Assembly (NCBI RefSeq): GCF_017877055.1
Contig: NZ_JAGIPG010000008.1
Coordinates: 1 to 64,000 of the forward strand
DNA length: 64,000 bases
Direction: 5' to 3'
Origin: Neorhizobium galegae
Lineage (GTDB): Bacteria > Pseudomonadota > Alphaproteobacteria > Rhizobiales > Rhizobiaceae
A program made the position numbers and the translations under genes. Under the pieces are notes generated by a model, which was not told where the DNA came from, did not search any database, and saw only the letters and a list, made by a program, of their open reading frames with translations. Shown here piece after piece: positions 7,261 to 14,916 of this stretch (position 1 is its first letter; every line of letters starts with the position of its first letter).

Positions 7261-9606
7261 TCAGAGATCAGCCGTCTTCTCAAAGTCCACGAAGTCGGCA
7301 CGCATCTGACCAGCTCGCTCGACCATGCAGAGCGCGTAGCCTTCACCCTTCCCGAAGTCATCGACTGAGATGCGGGCACGCGATTGCATTGCCTCCACAA
7401 CCCTCTGTTCGCGCTCACGGATTTCCTTATTCAGGTCCATGTGAGCTTTAACCTGCTCTTCGGGCTTCAACTGCTCGATCATTGCTCGGACATGATCGAG
7501 GTTGACGGATCGACGCGGCTTCGTGCTCGGAGAGAAGGAGTTCAGCCACAAGCCGTCAAAGAATTTCAGTTGGTAACTCGGCCCCGGCTCCGGACCGAGA
7601 TTTTCCTTACGGATTACGTCCTCGTAGGTGGCGTAAACATCGTCGTATGAGATAGGAGCCATCATGCCCTGAGACATCATCTTGGTATAGTATTCGATGG
7701 TTTCATCTTCGTCGGTTTTCAGTACGATCTTGGTAGCGAAGTTGTTCAAGAGGTTTCGCGTTGCAACCTCGCCGATCATAAGCTGTATTGCTGCTATACT
7801 CTGGGTTGCGGCAATGAGGTGCAAATTTGTGGATCGTCCCACATTCCAAAATTTGGTGTCGGTCGCGTCGTCCTTCTCGTCATGGGTGATCAGGGATTGG
7901 TATTCGTCTGCTACCATGCAGCAGGAATACTTCTCGATCAGCTCCGGCTGATATTTCTGTCGACGAAGAGCCTGAGACATGAGGCGACATTTCATCCACA
8001 TCGTCGCCAACGTGCCAGCTTCATTTTCGGTGTTTGAGCTGATGGCTATCATGACGACGTTGCCATTCAACGCCTCTTCAATCGCGACCAGCTTCTCATT
8101 CTCTTTCTGGCCGTAAGTCCCGCAGAAGAAGCGTTTCCGGACTTCCTTGTGACGGAAGGCAGCCTGGAACACGCGGCGCACGTTGACCATAAAGCCGTCC
8201 GCCGTCTCCTTAGCAATGTCGAGATATGCCGTTTCCAGATCACGGCATGCAAGGTAGGCATCCTTAAACTGCACGGATTCCGCTGATCCGTCGTCTCTGT
8301 ATTTCTTGCTATAGAGCAAGCGGGTTGCAAGGATTGTAGCCTTGAGCAAATCTCGATCTGTAGCGAGCTTATAAATACCATAGAGAGAGTAGGGTCGAGC
8401 TTCGAATTGCTCCATCATCATTTCAACCGGAAGCTCTTCCCCGTCCAAGATTTTCGCAATCTGAGCGCAATTGAAGAAGATTTCGGCAGCAGCGTCATTC
8501 CAAAGACCCTCGCCCTTGCCGTTACCCGCATCAAGCTGACGAGCCATTCGCAGCATAGTCGATGCGGCCATTTCAGGCTCCATCCCAGCAAGAACGTCAA
8601 CGCCGTATTGCTCATCCCCGCCGATACCGACCACATAAACCTTTTTACCCTCTGGGACGAAAGGTTGAAGATCGCGATACAGGATGCCCTTACCGTCTAT
8701 GACGTAAGCCCCCATTGTACGACCCGATCCGAACTCAGCGTCCATGATACGCCGGAACATTTTTGCGAGAACCAAGGTGGTCTTTCGGGTACCGCTTTGC
8801 CCCAAGACTAAAACATGTTTGCCGAGAGCCTCCTCGTCGATGCAGACCATCTGGCCTTTCAACGGTGATCGCTGATTACCTCGGTCGCGCATGATACCGG
8901 TAGCCTCGCCCAGCGTGATCAGACTCTTGGTTTCCTTGCGCGTTGCGGCGCTTTTCACCTGGCGACCATAAGCTGTGATTTCGGTAGGTCGGTTAGAGGC
9001 ATTCAGGCGATAGAGGGTGAGCGCATCGCTGGTCGGCGCACGAAGACGCCAGCTGATGCGATCCCACAAGCTCTGCATACCGGCGGTGAAAGCGTTCCAC
9101 CAGAAAATTGGGAAGAGAACGGCGATAGGCCAACTGTTCGAGATTGCAACGGAACCACAGGTCCACAGCATCGCTGCGGTCGCCTGCAGAGACCAGGATG
9201 CGATTGCGCCATAAGCACCGCTCTCAACTGCCCACATCGGGAATTCCGGCAGCATGTACCAGGTATCCATCAGGAACGGGTAGGAGATCAACGCAACGCC
9301 CGCTGCGAGAATGGCGCTGAGTTTCAGAGCCTGGCGACCTGCCTTCGCAAGCAAGGTGCTGATCACGTCATCATCGACCTGGGTCCACGCGAGTGTAGCG
9401 GCATCTTCACCATTGATGAGTTTACCATCCCAGAGCGGCGGGCGAACCAGGTCAGCTGGTGTCCGATACCACGCAGAGGGGTAATGACTGAATGGTACGA
9501 TTTCACTCGCGAAGGCCCACCGATCCCCCTTCAAATTGCTGCTTTTGCTAAACTGAAAAGCATAATCGCTTGCTTTAACGAGCGCTTTGGAAATGCCTTT
9601 GAACAT
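7261..9606 (-). CDS. Type IV coupling protein (VirD4/TraG/TrwB-like ATPase)
   Basis: Links the relaxosome to the mating-pair secretion channel at the inner membrane. The 781-aa protein has hydrophobic segments at about residues 95-115 and 130-175, then the ATPase domain: Walker A near 269-277 (GQSGTRKTT) and Walker B near 562-569 (CMVADEYQ), plus ATQS near 600, all typical of T4CPs. The Walker A is unusual: the Gly normally preceding Lys is Arg. It overlaps no neighbour but follows the 279-aa membrane protein by one base, so the two are co-transcribed. No channel (VirB/Trw) genes are in this window. Confidence 0.88.
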   Translation of the reverse strand: MFKGISKALVKASDYAFQFSKSSNLKGDRWAFASEIVPFSHYPSAWYRTPADLVRPPLWDGKLINGEDAATLAWTQVDDDVISTLLAKAGRQALKLSAILAAGVALISYPFLMDTWYMLPEFPMWAVESGAYGAIASWSLQATAAMLWTCGSVAISNSWPIAVLFPIFWWNAFTAGMQSLWDRISWRLRAPTSDALTLYRLNASNRPTEITAYGRQVKSAATRKETKSLITLGEATGIMRDRGNQRSPLKGQMVCIDEEALGKHVLVLGQSGTRKTTLVLAKMFRRIMDAEFGSGRTMGAYVIDGKGILYRDLQPFVPEGKKVYVVGIGGDEQYGVDVLAGMEPEMAASTMLRMARQLDAGNGKGEGLWNDAAAEIFFNCAQIAKILDGEELPVEMMMEQFEARPYSLYGIYKLATDRDLLKATILATRLLYSKKYRDDGSAESVQFKDAYLACRDLETAYLDIAKETADGFMVNVRRVFQAAFRHKEVRKRFFCGTYGQKENEKLVAIEEALNGNVVMIAISSNTENEAGTLATMWMKCRLMSQALRRQKYQPELIEKYSCCMVADEYQSLITHDEKDDATDTKFWNVGRSTNLHLIAATQSIAAIQLMIGEVATRNLLNNFATKIVLKTDEDETIEYYTKMMSQGMMAPISYDDVYATYEDVIRKENLGPEPGPSYQLKFFDGLWLNSFSPSTKPRRSVNLDHVRAMIEQLKPEEQVKAHMDLNKEIREREQRVVEAMQSRARISVDDFGKGEGYALCMVERAGQMRADFVDFEKTADL

Positions 9607-9607
9607 A

Positions 9608-10447
9608 TCAGCCTCTTGGAGCGATCATTGAGAGCACGGGGCGAACGTCATTCGGAACGGTGCCAGACTTCGTTCTGTCTTCACACCCCGACGGGACTGG
9701 CCCCACGAAGGCGCGGCACGCCTTGTCCTTAAAGAGGAGGACAGACCACTGACCCTCTGCATGAGCGACAAAGGGAACTACGTCGCTGTCGCGAAGCACG
9801 ATCAGGATGCCAGTCTGCAGCCTGTCACCAAACTTCGAGATTGCCTGTTCCGCTCCGGACACCTTGGGTCCAAATGGCAGTGCAACAACGTTCTCCCAGG
9901 GCTTCGACACTCTTCCAAAGCGTGGAAGGTCCTTGCGCATAGCTGCGACAAGATCGTTGAGATTGCCGACGGTAAGGCCATCCGGGCGAGGACGATAATC
10001 GGCCATCCACGCAAGACGACCATCACCCTGCAGGCCTCCTCCCAAATCGAAATAGGTAGCGGCCGACTTCTGCCCCATATTCATGATGAAATTCGGGGGC
10101 CTGTGGTCGATCTGCATGGCGAGGCTCACGTGCGGCAGCTCTTGAATTTCAGGCATCCAAGCCGACGCGGCATTGATCGCCAAATGGTAACCGGCGAAAA
10201 GACCTACCCCGATCAAAGCAGACCGCATGATCTTTGACTGAGAGAGGATTAAAACACGCGAACCAAGAACTCGGCCACGAGAAGCAATTTGCGCGACTTC
10301 CATGCTCGGCCACTCAGCACGATGCTTTTCCGGCACGCCGTCAGCATCGATACGAACACGGAAAGTCGGCCGCTTGATCTTCGGGAGGCGCATTTTGCTA
10401 AAAAGCGATGGACGGACCTCGGTCGAGGTCGGCAGGACGTCAGTCAT
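9608..10447 (-). CDS. Single-pass membrane protein in the T4CP operon
   Basis: 279 aa. A basic N-terminal region (KMRLPKIKRPTFRVRI) precedes one hydrophobic helix at about residues 75-95 (ALIGVGLFAGYHLAINAA); the C-terminal ~180 residues should be periplasmic and include a Cys pair near 246-260. No family recognised. It starts at a TAATG overlap with the small RHH-like gene and ends one base before the coupling protein, so it probably acts with that ATPase, possibly as an accessory subunit. Confidence 0.75.
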   Translation of the reverse strand: MTDVLPTSTEVRPSLFSKMRLPKIKRPTFRVRIDADGVPEKHRAEWPSMEVAQIASRGRVLGSRVLILSQSKIMRSALIGVGLFAGYHLAINAASAWMPEIQELPHVSLAMQIDHRPPNFIMNMGQKSAATYFDLGGGLQGDGRLAWMADYRPRPDGLTVGNLNDLVAAMRKDLPRFGRVSKPWENVVALPFGPKVSGAEQAISKFGDRLQTGILIVLRDSDVVPFVAHAEGQWSVLLFKDKACRAFVGPVPSGCEDRTKSGTVPNDVRPVLSMIAPRG

Positions 10448-10617
10448 TATTGACCCTCAAGCTCTCTGCGAAATGCAGGCAGACTGTTCTCGATGGCTTC
10501 GCGGATTATTGCGGACGCCGAATATTTCTTGGTCTTCCCCTTCGCCATCCGATCAAGGGCAAGCTCTTTGATGACCCGAAACTGCTCGTCAGTAAGTTCG
10601 AATGATGTGGTGGGCAT
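10447..10617 (-). CDS. Small ribbon-helix-helix-like protein, 56 aa
   Basis: Start chosen at the ATG at 10617 (MPTTSFELT), preceded by GAGG at eight bases. The sequence TTSFELTDEQFRVIKELALD ... SASAIIREAIENSLPAF has the strand-helix-helix rhythm of Arc/MetJ-type DNA-binding proteins. First gene of the coupling-protein operon, sited next to a copy of the plasmid dyad operator, so it may be an autoregulator or relaxosome accessory factor. The fold assignment is by pattern only. Confidence 0.6.
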   Translation of the reverse strand: MPTTSFELTDEQFRVIKELALDRMAKGKTKKYSASAIIREAIENSLPAFRRELEGQ

Positions 10618-10662
10618 GCAATTATCCTCATGGTTCAACGATCCAATATGTCATTACCATAA

Positions 10663-10677
10663 GTGCTCATTGTCCAC
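10663..10677. promoter_or_regulatory. 15-bp dyad operator before the T4CP operon
   Basis: GTGCTCATTGTCCAC matches the dyad GTGNNCANTGNNCAC seen in four promoters. It lies 46 bp upstream of the ATG at 10617. I could not align convincing -35/-10 hexamers around this copy, in contrast to the other four. The rest of 10640-10899 holds no gene. Confidence 0.55.
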
Positions 10678-10899
10678 CATGGAAGATGCGTGTAAATCAT
10701 GGTCCAAACGCAATTAATGAGGGATTGATGATCTCGGGCGCTTATGATTCAGAATGAACCATCTATGAATCCAGAGCGTTAGGCCGGACATAGAGGATGG
10801 GCCCGACAAAAGGGCAGGCCTCGATTCAGTCGCATATCGTGGCTATATATCGGTGACGGTTCTTGGTATGATGTATCCGCTGAAACGACAGGAAACACG

Positions 10900-11091
10900 A
10901 TGCTGCTGAAGCTGCTGCATGAAAAGCTACCTGAGATCGAGCGCATTGGCATGGAAGCCGAGGAGCGCGGGAAGAAGCTTGGGATCAAGCCTTCGTGGTC
11001 GGAAGCAAAGCCCAAAGCGACTGTCAGCAAGATCACCCGAGAGACACCCTCCTCGATCCCGGCACCTACCGGCAAGCTCGCCAGCCGGTAA
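10900..11091 (+). CDS. Putative antitoxin, 63 aa
   Basis: Small, Lys/Glu-rich protein (LLHEKLPEIERIGMEAEERG ... KLASR) with AGGAAA upstream of its ATG. It ends 6 bp before the zeta-like kinase, the usual position for a short antitoxin in such pairs. No direct evidence of neutralisation; the call rests on position and size. Confidence 0.55.
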   Translation: MLLKLLHEKLPEIERIGMEAEERGKKLGIKPSWSEAKPKATVSKITRETPSSIPAPTGKLASR

Positions 11092-11097
11092 ATAAGC

Positions 11098-11679
11098 ATG
11101 TCGAAACCGCAGTGCACGATCCTGGCCGGTCCCAACGGCTCCGGGAAGTCTTCAATCTACGCGAAGATGAAGCCTCCGGGCGAGTTTGTGAATGCTGATG
11201 TCATTGAGGCAGCTCTCGAAGGCGATTTCAGTAAGGGCGAGCGACAGATCAAAGCGGGCAGGGTGGCAGTCACCCGCGTCCGTGAACTGATAGATACAAA
11301 AGCCGATTTCGTTTTCGAAACCACCTTGAGCAGCCACCACTCGATTAAAGTAATCGAGGACGCGATCAAGAACGGCTTCGAGGTTGGCCTTCTCTTCGTC
11401 GCCCTGGATGATCCACTGCTAAACGTCAAGCGCGTGGGCTTCCGTGTTGCAGACGGCGGCCACCACATTCCGTCTCCGGACATCCTCAGGCGCTACCGAG
11501 CTTCTTTCTTGAACCTGAGCCGTGCCCTGAGCCTAGTCCACTCGGCTGCGATCATCGATAACTCTGGCAGGATTCCCGAAATCGTTTTTGAGATCGAGAA
11601 CAAGAAGATCGTTTACGACAGGTCTCGTGACATTGAGTTTCATCGAACTCTTCGAAGCCTGATAAAGCTGTTCCCGTGA
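11098..11679 (+). CDS. Zeta-toxin-like P-loop kinase
   Basis: 193 aa. P-loop at residues 10-18 (GPNGSGKSS), then VNADVIEAAL and a FVFETTLSS segment, as in COG4185/zeta-toxin-like kinases. Zeta toxins phosphorylate UDP-N-acetylglucosamine; whether this branch does is unknown. Paired with the 63-aa gene upstream, giving a probable plasmid-stabilisation module between the coupling-protein and HlyD-like genes. The next gene is convergent, 10 bp away. Confidence 0.75.
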   Translation: MSKPQCTILAGPNGSGKSSIYAKMKPPGEFVNADVIEAALEGDFSKGERQIKAGRVAVTRVRELIDTKADFVFETTLSSHHSIKVIEDAIKNGFEVGLLFVALDDPLLNVKRVGFRVADGGHHIPSPDILRRYRASFLNLSRALSLVHSAAIIDNSGRIPEIVFEIENKKIVYDRSRDIEFHRTLRSLIKLFP

Positions 11680-11689
11680 TCTTGCGAAC

Positions 11690-12391
11690 TCATGCTGTGA
11701 TCGTGCAGATCGCGTCGCCCTTCTCTACGAATGCGCCTGGATAGGAGTGATATTCGACCTTGCCTGCGATTTGGGCGCGGTAGCGGAACATATCCGCTAT
11801 CGCAGCGTTCAGCTTGAGCCTTTCGTTTAAATCCTTTTTGTCTGCGTCTAGGCGGCGAAGCTCTGCTTCCACGTCAATGGATTTTTGTATGCTCTCAGTT
11901 TTGGCCTTGTAGAAGGCCACCTCCATCTCGGCCAGGCGGGCTGTAGCCCTGTCTAAGTCCATTTTCGAGGCTGCCCCGGCATCCACTTCCATTTGAATGA
12001 ACTGAAGTTCTTCATTCGCAGCATCTCGATCCGACTCAGCCAGTTCGATAGCGGCTTTCAATGGAGCAAATATGAGCTGATCGAGATAAGCCGCGTCCAA
12101 ACGCTTTTCGGTGAGCGCTAGCAGGGCCAACTCTTGAGAAAGCTTAAAGGTGTCACGTTGTATCTCGAACGCGTTCAAGAAAAACATCGGGTCGCCTTCA
12201 GCGACCATCGTCTTGTCCGATAACTCGTCTACGTAACAGTCGATCATCGCGAATACTGTTTGACTGGTGTCAGTATTTGATCTCACCAAGTAGATGACCG
12301 AGTCTGACGGGAGTTCCTTTGAGGACGTAGCAGTCGAAGACGCCGGAGCTTGGCGCTTTAATTTTGAGCCGGTCGCGAGCTTGGCTGACAT
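11690..12391 (-). CDS. HlyD-like adaptor fragment/paralog 2 (coiled coil plus lipoyl halves)
   Basis: 233 aa. After a polar 45-residue start come a strand segment with VAEGDPMFFLNAF, a long coiled coil (about residues 75-205) and a closing AGKVEYHSYPGAFVEKGD, the two half-lipoyl motifs of membrane-fusion proteins. There is no N-terminal membrane helix, unlike full-length HlyD. The ATG at 12391 has an excellent AAGGAGG site, yet the first 122 bp overlap the upstream adaptor gene in another frame. Either the genes truly overlap, or one longer gene was split by a frameshift near 12270. Confidence 0.65.
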   Translation of the reverse strand: MSAKLATGSKLKRQAPASSTATSSKELPSDSVIYLVRSNTDTSQTVFAMIDCYVDELSDKTMVAEGDPMFFLNAFEIQRDTFKLSQELALLALTEKRLDAAYLDQLIFAPLKAAIELAESDRDAANEELQFIQMEVDAGAASKMDLDRATARLAEMEVAFYKAKTESIQKSIDVEAELRRLDADKKDLNERLKLNAAIADMFRYRAQIAGKVEYHSYPGAFVEKGDAICTITA

Positions 12392-12854
12392 AAGATTCCT
12401 CCTTCGTGAGGATCGACGAAACTGAAGAAAAGATCGTCAGGGAATCCGATACGTTCCGACTTACGATCTCCAATTCAACTGCTGCCTGCAGAACTTGGTA
12501 AGACCTCAATGCCATGTCTTGCCGCGCACGAACAACGTCGATGATCGAACCCTGTCCATTATTATGTCCATCAACCTGCGCGGCGTAAACATCCTGAGAC
12601 GCTTGAAGAGCGACTTGCCTCTGGTTAGCGATCTGCGCCAGCGCAGCAATTTTTTCCTGGACTCGCGGCCCTTGTATCTCAGTTTCCTTGATCGCGTTCT
12701 CAGCAAAACCTCGTTTGATCTGAGACATAATCTTTTGCTCTTCCCAATCGTGAAGTTCTAATAGAAGATCACCCTTGGAAACTCGCGTGCCAGAATTAGC
12801 ATGGACCACCGCTATACGTGTCGCCTTGGGCGATTTGAACAACAGTCTCGGCAT
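12270..12854 (-). CDS. HlyD-like adaptor paralog 1
   Basis: 194 aa. It begins with a half-lipoyl motif (AVVHANSGTRVSKGDLLLEL), continues as a coiled coil with about 110 residues of helix, and ends with IKAPSSGVFDCYVLKGTPVR, the second half-lipoyl. This is the core of a periplasmic membrane-fusion protein of type I export, but the usual N-terminal membrane anchor and outer beta-barrel domain are missing. It is divergent from the Gly-rich gene at 12901 across a 46-bp gap holding a 14-bp palindrome, suggesting joint control. No ABC transporter is encoded in the window. Confidence 0.65.
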   Translation of the reverse strand: MPRLLFKSPKATRIAVVHANSGTRVSKGDLLLELHDWEEQKIMSQIKRGFAENAIKETEIQGPRVQEKIAALAQIANQRQVALQASQDVYAAQVDGHNNGQGSIIDVVRARQDMALRSYQVLQAAVELEIVSRNVSDSLTIFSSVSSILTKEESYVSQARDRLKIKAPSSGVFDCYVLKGTPVRLGHLLGEIKY

Positions 12855-12870
12855 AACATTCTCTGCCTGA

Positions 12871-12884
12871 AGTTGAATTCAACT
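12871..12884. promoter_or_regulatory. 14-bp perfect palindrome in divergent promoter
   Basis: AGTTGAATTCAACT is a perfect palindrome midway between the ATGs at 12854 and 12901. A regulator bound here could control both the adaptor and the Gly-rich gene. No clear -35/-10 pair was assigned. Confidence 0.4.
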
Positions 12885-12900
12885 AGTAGAGTCATCTGAT

Positions 12901-14040
12901 ATGACTACGCAAGCCTCAGACTTGTCAACCGCTATTCAGAGCGTTCAACGCTCATCTTCTCTTCTTCGAACCGCCTCGAAGAAGCAAAGCAACACCGTAT
13001 CGCAATTTGAGGTCTCGTCAGCGGTAGCTAGCGTCCGACGTACTTCCAGCCTTCTACGGAGAGCCCAACGGTCGACTACGCCAGGCGTATTAGATGACGG
13101 AGGCGGCGGAGGTGACAGCGGTGGAGGAGGTGATGGTGGAGGAAACCTCGGAGATGGTGGTAACACCTCTGCAGGGGGCGGAGGTACTGCAGATGGAGCC
13201 ACGTCTCCCTCGGGCGATGCCGCTTCCGCGATGAGCAATGATGCATCCAGGTCAGCGATGACCGCCGCGATGGACACGTTCCTACCCAGCCGCAGTCCGC
13301 CCCCAACGTCGACAACGTCTGTGGGATCGGGCTCTTACATGTGCACCATCTCCGATGTCAACGCGGCAGCTTCGTCACCTTCCGGCGTGAGCGGCGCGGT
13401 GATGACTCAGGGGAACGACGGCACGTTCTTTAACACATCTACTGCACTTGGCCTTCCTCGCTCGCCATCGGCTTCCTCGACTGCATTGAACGGCCTCGGC
13501 ACTGGGGAAACGCGCGTCTCCGTAGGGATATTTTCTCACCCGAACGCAAACACGAACGGTCTCCCGGATCGAATGAACTACGCTCAGGAACCACCGCTTC
13601 AATCAATAAGCGGCTTTATGGGGACTATGTCTGCTGGGCTAAGTATCGCAAACGGGGCTATCAGCAACATGAAGGCAGCGGGGGTGATCGAAAACGGCGT
13701 GCCTCCCCTTATGAAATTCACATCGAAAGTTCTGACCGCCTCTAACGCCTATGATCGATCAAACACCCCGACACAATACGCCTACGAAATTGGAAAGAGT
13801 GTAGCTTCCGGCTATGCCGCTCGCGCAGTAGCTGGCGAGGTAGTTGCCGCCGCCGCAACGACCTTGAACCCTTGGGTGGCGGCCGGTCTCGGACTGGCGG
13901 CCGCAATCGGAACTACCGCGACGTTCAAGTATGCTGTATCCATCGCTGAAGAGGCGGTCGGCAATGCAGAACGGTACATGACGGAAATCGCCGTCAATCT
14001 TGATCGGGAAATCAGAAATCTTTATCGAGTGTATTACTGA
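12901..14040 (+). CDS. Gly-rich protein, candidate exported effector or bacteriocin
   Basis: 379 aa, not recognised. The N-terminus carries two copies of a motif, STAIQSVQRSSSLLRTA (residues 9-25) and SSAVASVRRTSSLLRRA (39-55). Next is a Gly/Asp-rich linker (about 65-95), a Ser/Thr/Pro-rich middle, and a C-terminal region (about 290-350) rich in Ala and Gly with glycine-zipper-like hydrophobic helices (VAAGLGLAAAIGTTATF). The double motif could be a leader or adaptor-docking signal and the C-terminus a membrane-inserting part, as in some bacteriocins. This fits the divergent HlyD-like genes but is inference. Confidence 0.6.
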   Translation: MTTQASDLSTAIQSVQRSSSLLRTASKKQSNTVSQFEVSSAVASVRRTSSLLRRAQRSTTPGVLDDGGGGGDSGGGGDGGGNLGDGGNTSAGGGGTADGATSPSGDAASAMSNDASRSAMTAAMDTFLPSRSPPPTSTTSVGSGSYMCTISDVNAAASSPSGVSGAVMTQGNDGTFFNTSTALGLPRSPSASSTALNGLGTGETRVSVGIFSHPNANTNGLPDRMNYAQEPPLQSISGFMGTMSAGLSIANGAISNMKAAGVIENGVPPLMKFTSKVLTASNAYDRSNTPTQYAYEIGKSVASGYAARAVAGEVVAAAATTLNPWVAAGLGLAAAIGTTATFKYAVSIAEEAVGNAERYMTEIAVNLDREIRNLYRVYY

Positions 14041-14052
14041 AGGGCTTATCCC

Positions 14053-14436
14053 GTGGAGTTTATTCGGCTCGCTTCTTTTCTAATTCTAGGTTTTCCATGG
14101 GACCAGGGTTGGTTCTACCTGATTGATTGTGAAGACAAAAAAGTCACCCACATCTCCACTTCAAGCAGCATAGGTTACAGTTCTCATTGGAAAGGGCCCG
14201 GAGAACGTCACAGCGGCGGCAAGGGATATTATGTCCAAGGCCTAGAAGCTGATCCGTCACTATTAAAGTGGGTCAATGTGTCGGAAACCGAAGACCAAAA
14301 TATATCCAAAGGGCATATTGAGGAAGGCATTTTCCGAGGGTCCGAGATATATTTCGTTTCTACAGACGACAGCGTTGCGATAGCGATTTGGAAAAGTGGC
14401 AAACAAGAGTTGCTCACCTATTGTCGGCTTCGGTAG
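14053..14436 (+). CDS. Hypothetical protein following the Gly-rich gene
   Basis: 127 aa with a GTG start 12 bp after the previous stop and AAGGG upstream. The start MEFIRLASFLILGFPWDQGW is mildly hydrophobic; the rest is polar with several aromatic residues and a His/Gly-rich stretch near 45-57. Because it directly follows the candidate effector it could be an immunity or processing protein; there is no sequence proof. Its 3' end overlaps the convergent gene by 19 bp. Confidence 0.5.
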   Translation: MEFIRLASFLILGFPWDQGWFYLIDCEDKKVTHISTSSSIGYSSHWKGPGERHSGGKGYYVQGLEADPSLLKWVNVSETEDQNISKGHIEEGIFRGSEIYFVSTDDSVAIAIWKSGKQELLTYCRLR

Positions 14437-14819
14437 CACACCTCGGAGCCAACAATACTTTCGCCATGGAGTGGATCGAATTTACGTTTTACATGGGTGA
14501 TGGCTTCCGCCGAGATCGTAAATTCATCGTTCACGAGATCGCGGTCGGTTGTGTAGAATCCATCTTTGCCTTTTTCAACCGTCACCACATTCGCCTCAGC
14601 CTGCGGATGCAATAAAGTTGAATTCAGCTCAAAAACGATGAGGTAGTTGCGACCAGCTTCGTCCACGAACGGAATGAGAGAGGGGTCATTCGCGATATAA
14701 AGAAATGGGCTCTCGGGAGGGCATTTGAAAATTATGAAGGCGTCCACCTCAGCGCAGAGTGCCTGTCCGCAGAGAGGAATACATAACATCGCCAGTGAGG
14801 CAAACAATGAGCGTTTCAT
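14418..14819 (-). CDS. Secreted hypothetical protein, 133 aa
   Basis: The ATG at 14819 opens a clear signal peptide (MKRSLFASLAMLCIPLCGQA, then LCAEVD). The mature part has two cysteines, one after IIFK and one near the C-terminus (SEVCYRS), that may pair in the periplasm. An ATG at 14834 is a possible alternative start. No family recognised. Convergent with the gene at 14053-14436. Confidence 0.6.
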   Translation of the reverse strand: MKRSLFASLAMLCIPLCGQALCAEVDAFIIFKCPPESPFLYIANDPSLIPFVDEAGRNYLIVFELNSTLLHPQAEANVVTVEKGKDGFYTTDRDLVNDEFTISAEAITHVKRKFDPLHGESIVGSEVCYRSRQ

Positions 14820-14916
14820 CGAGGCAGCTCTCATTTATGTAGTAAGGAATAGAAGCACGAGAGCGTGTTGATGTCCACATTTGGCGACGGGTCTCGCTCT
14901 CAATGGGCAACGGGAC

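Noticed and set aside
12945..13315. Pro-rich frames antisense to the Gly-rich gene
   Set aside because: The Pro and His runs are the antisense reading of Gly codons; no ribosome site.
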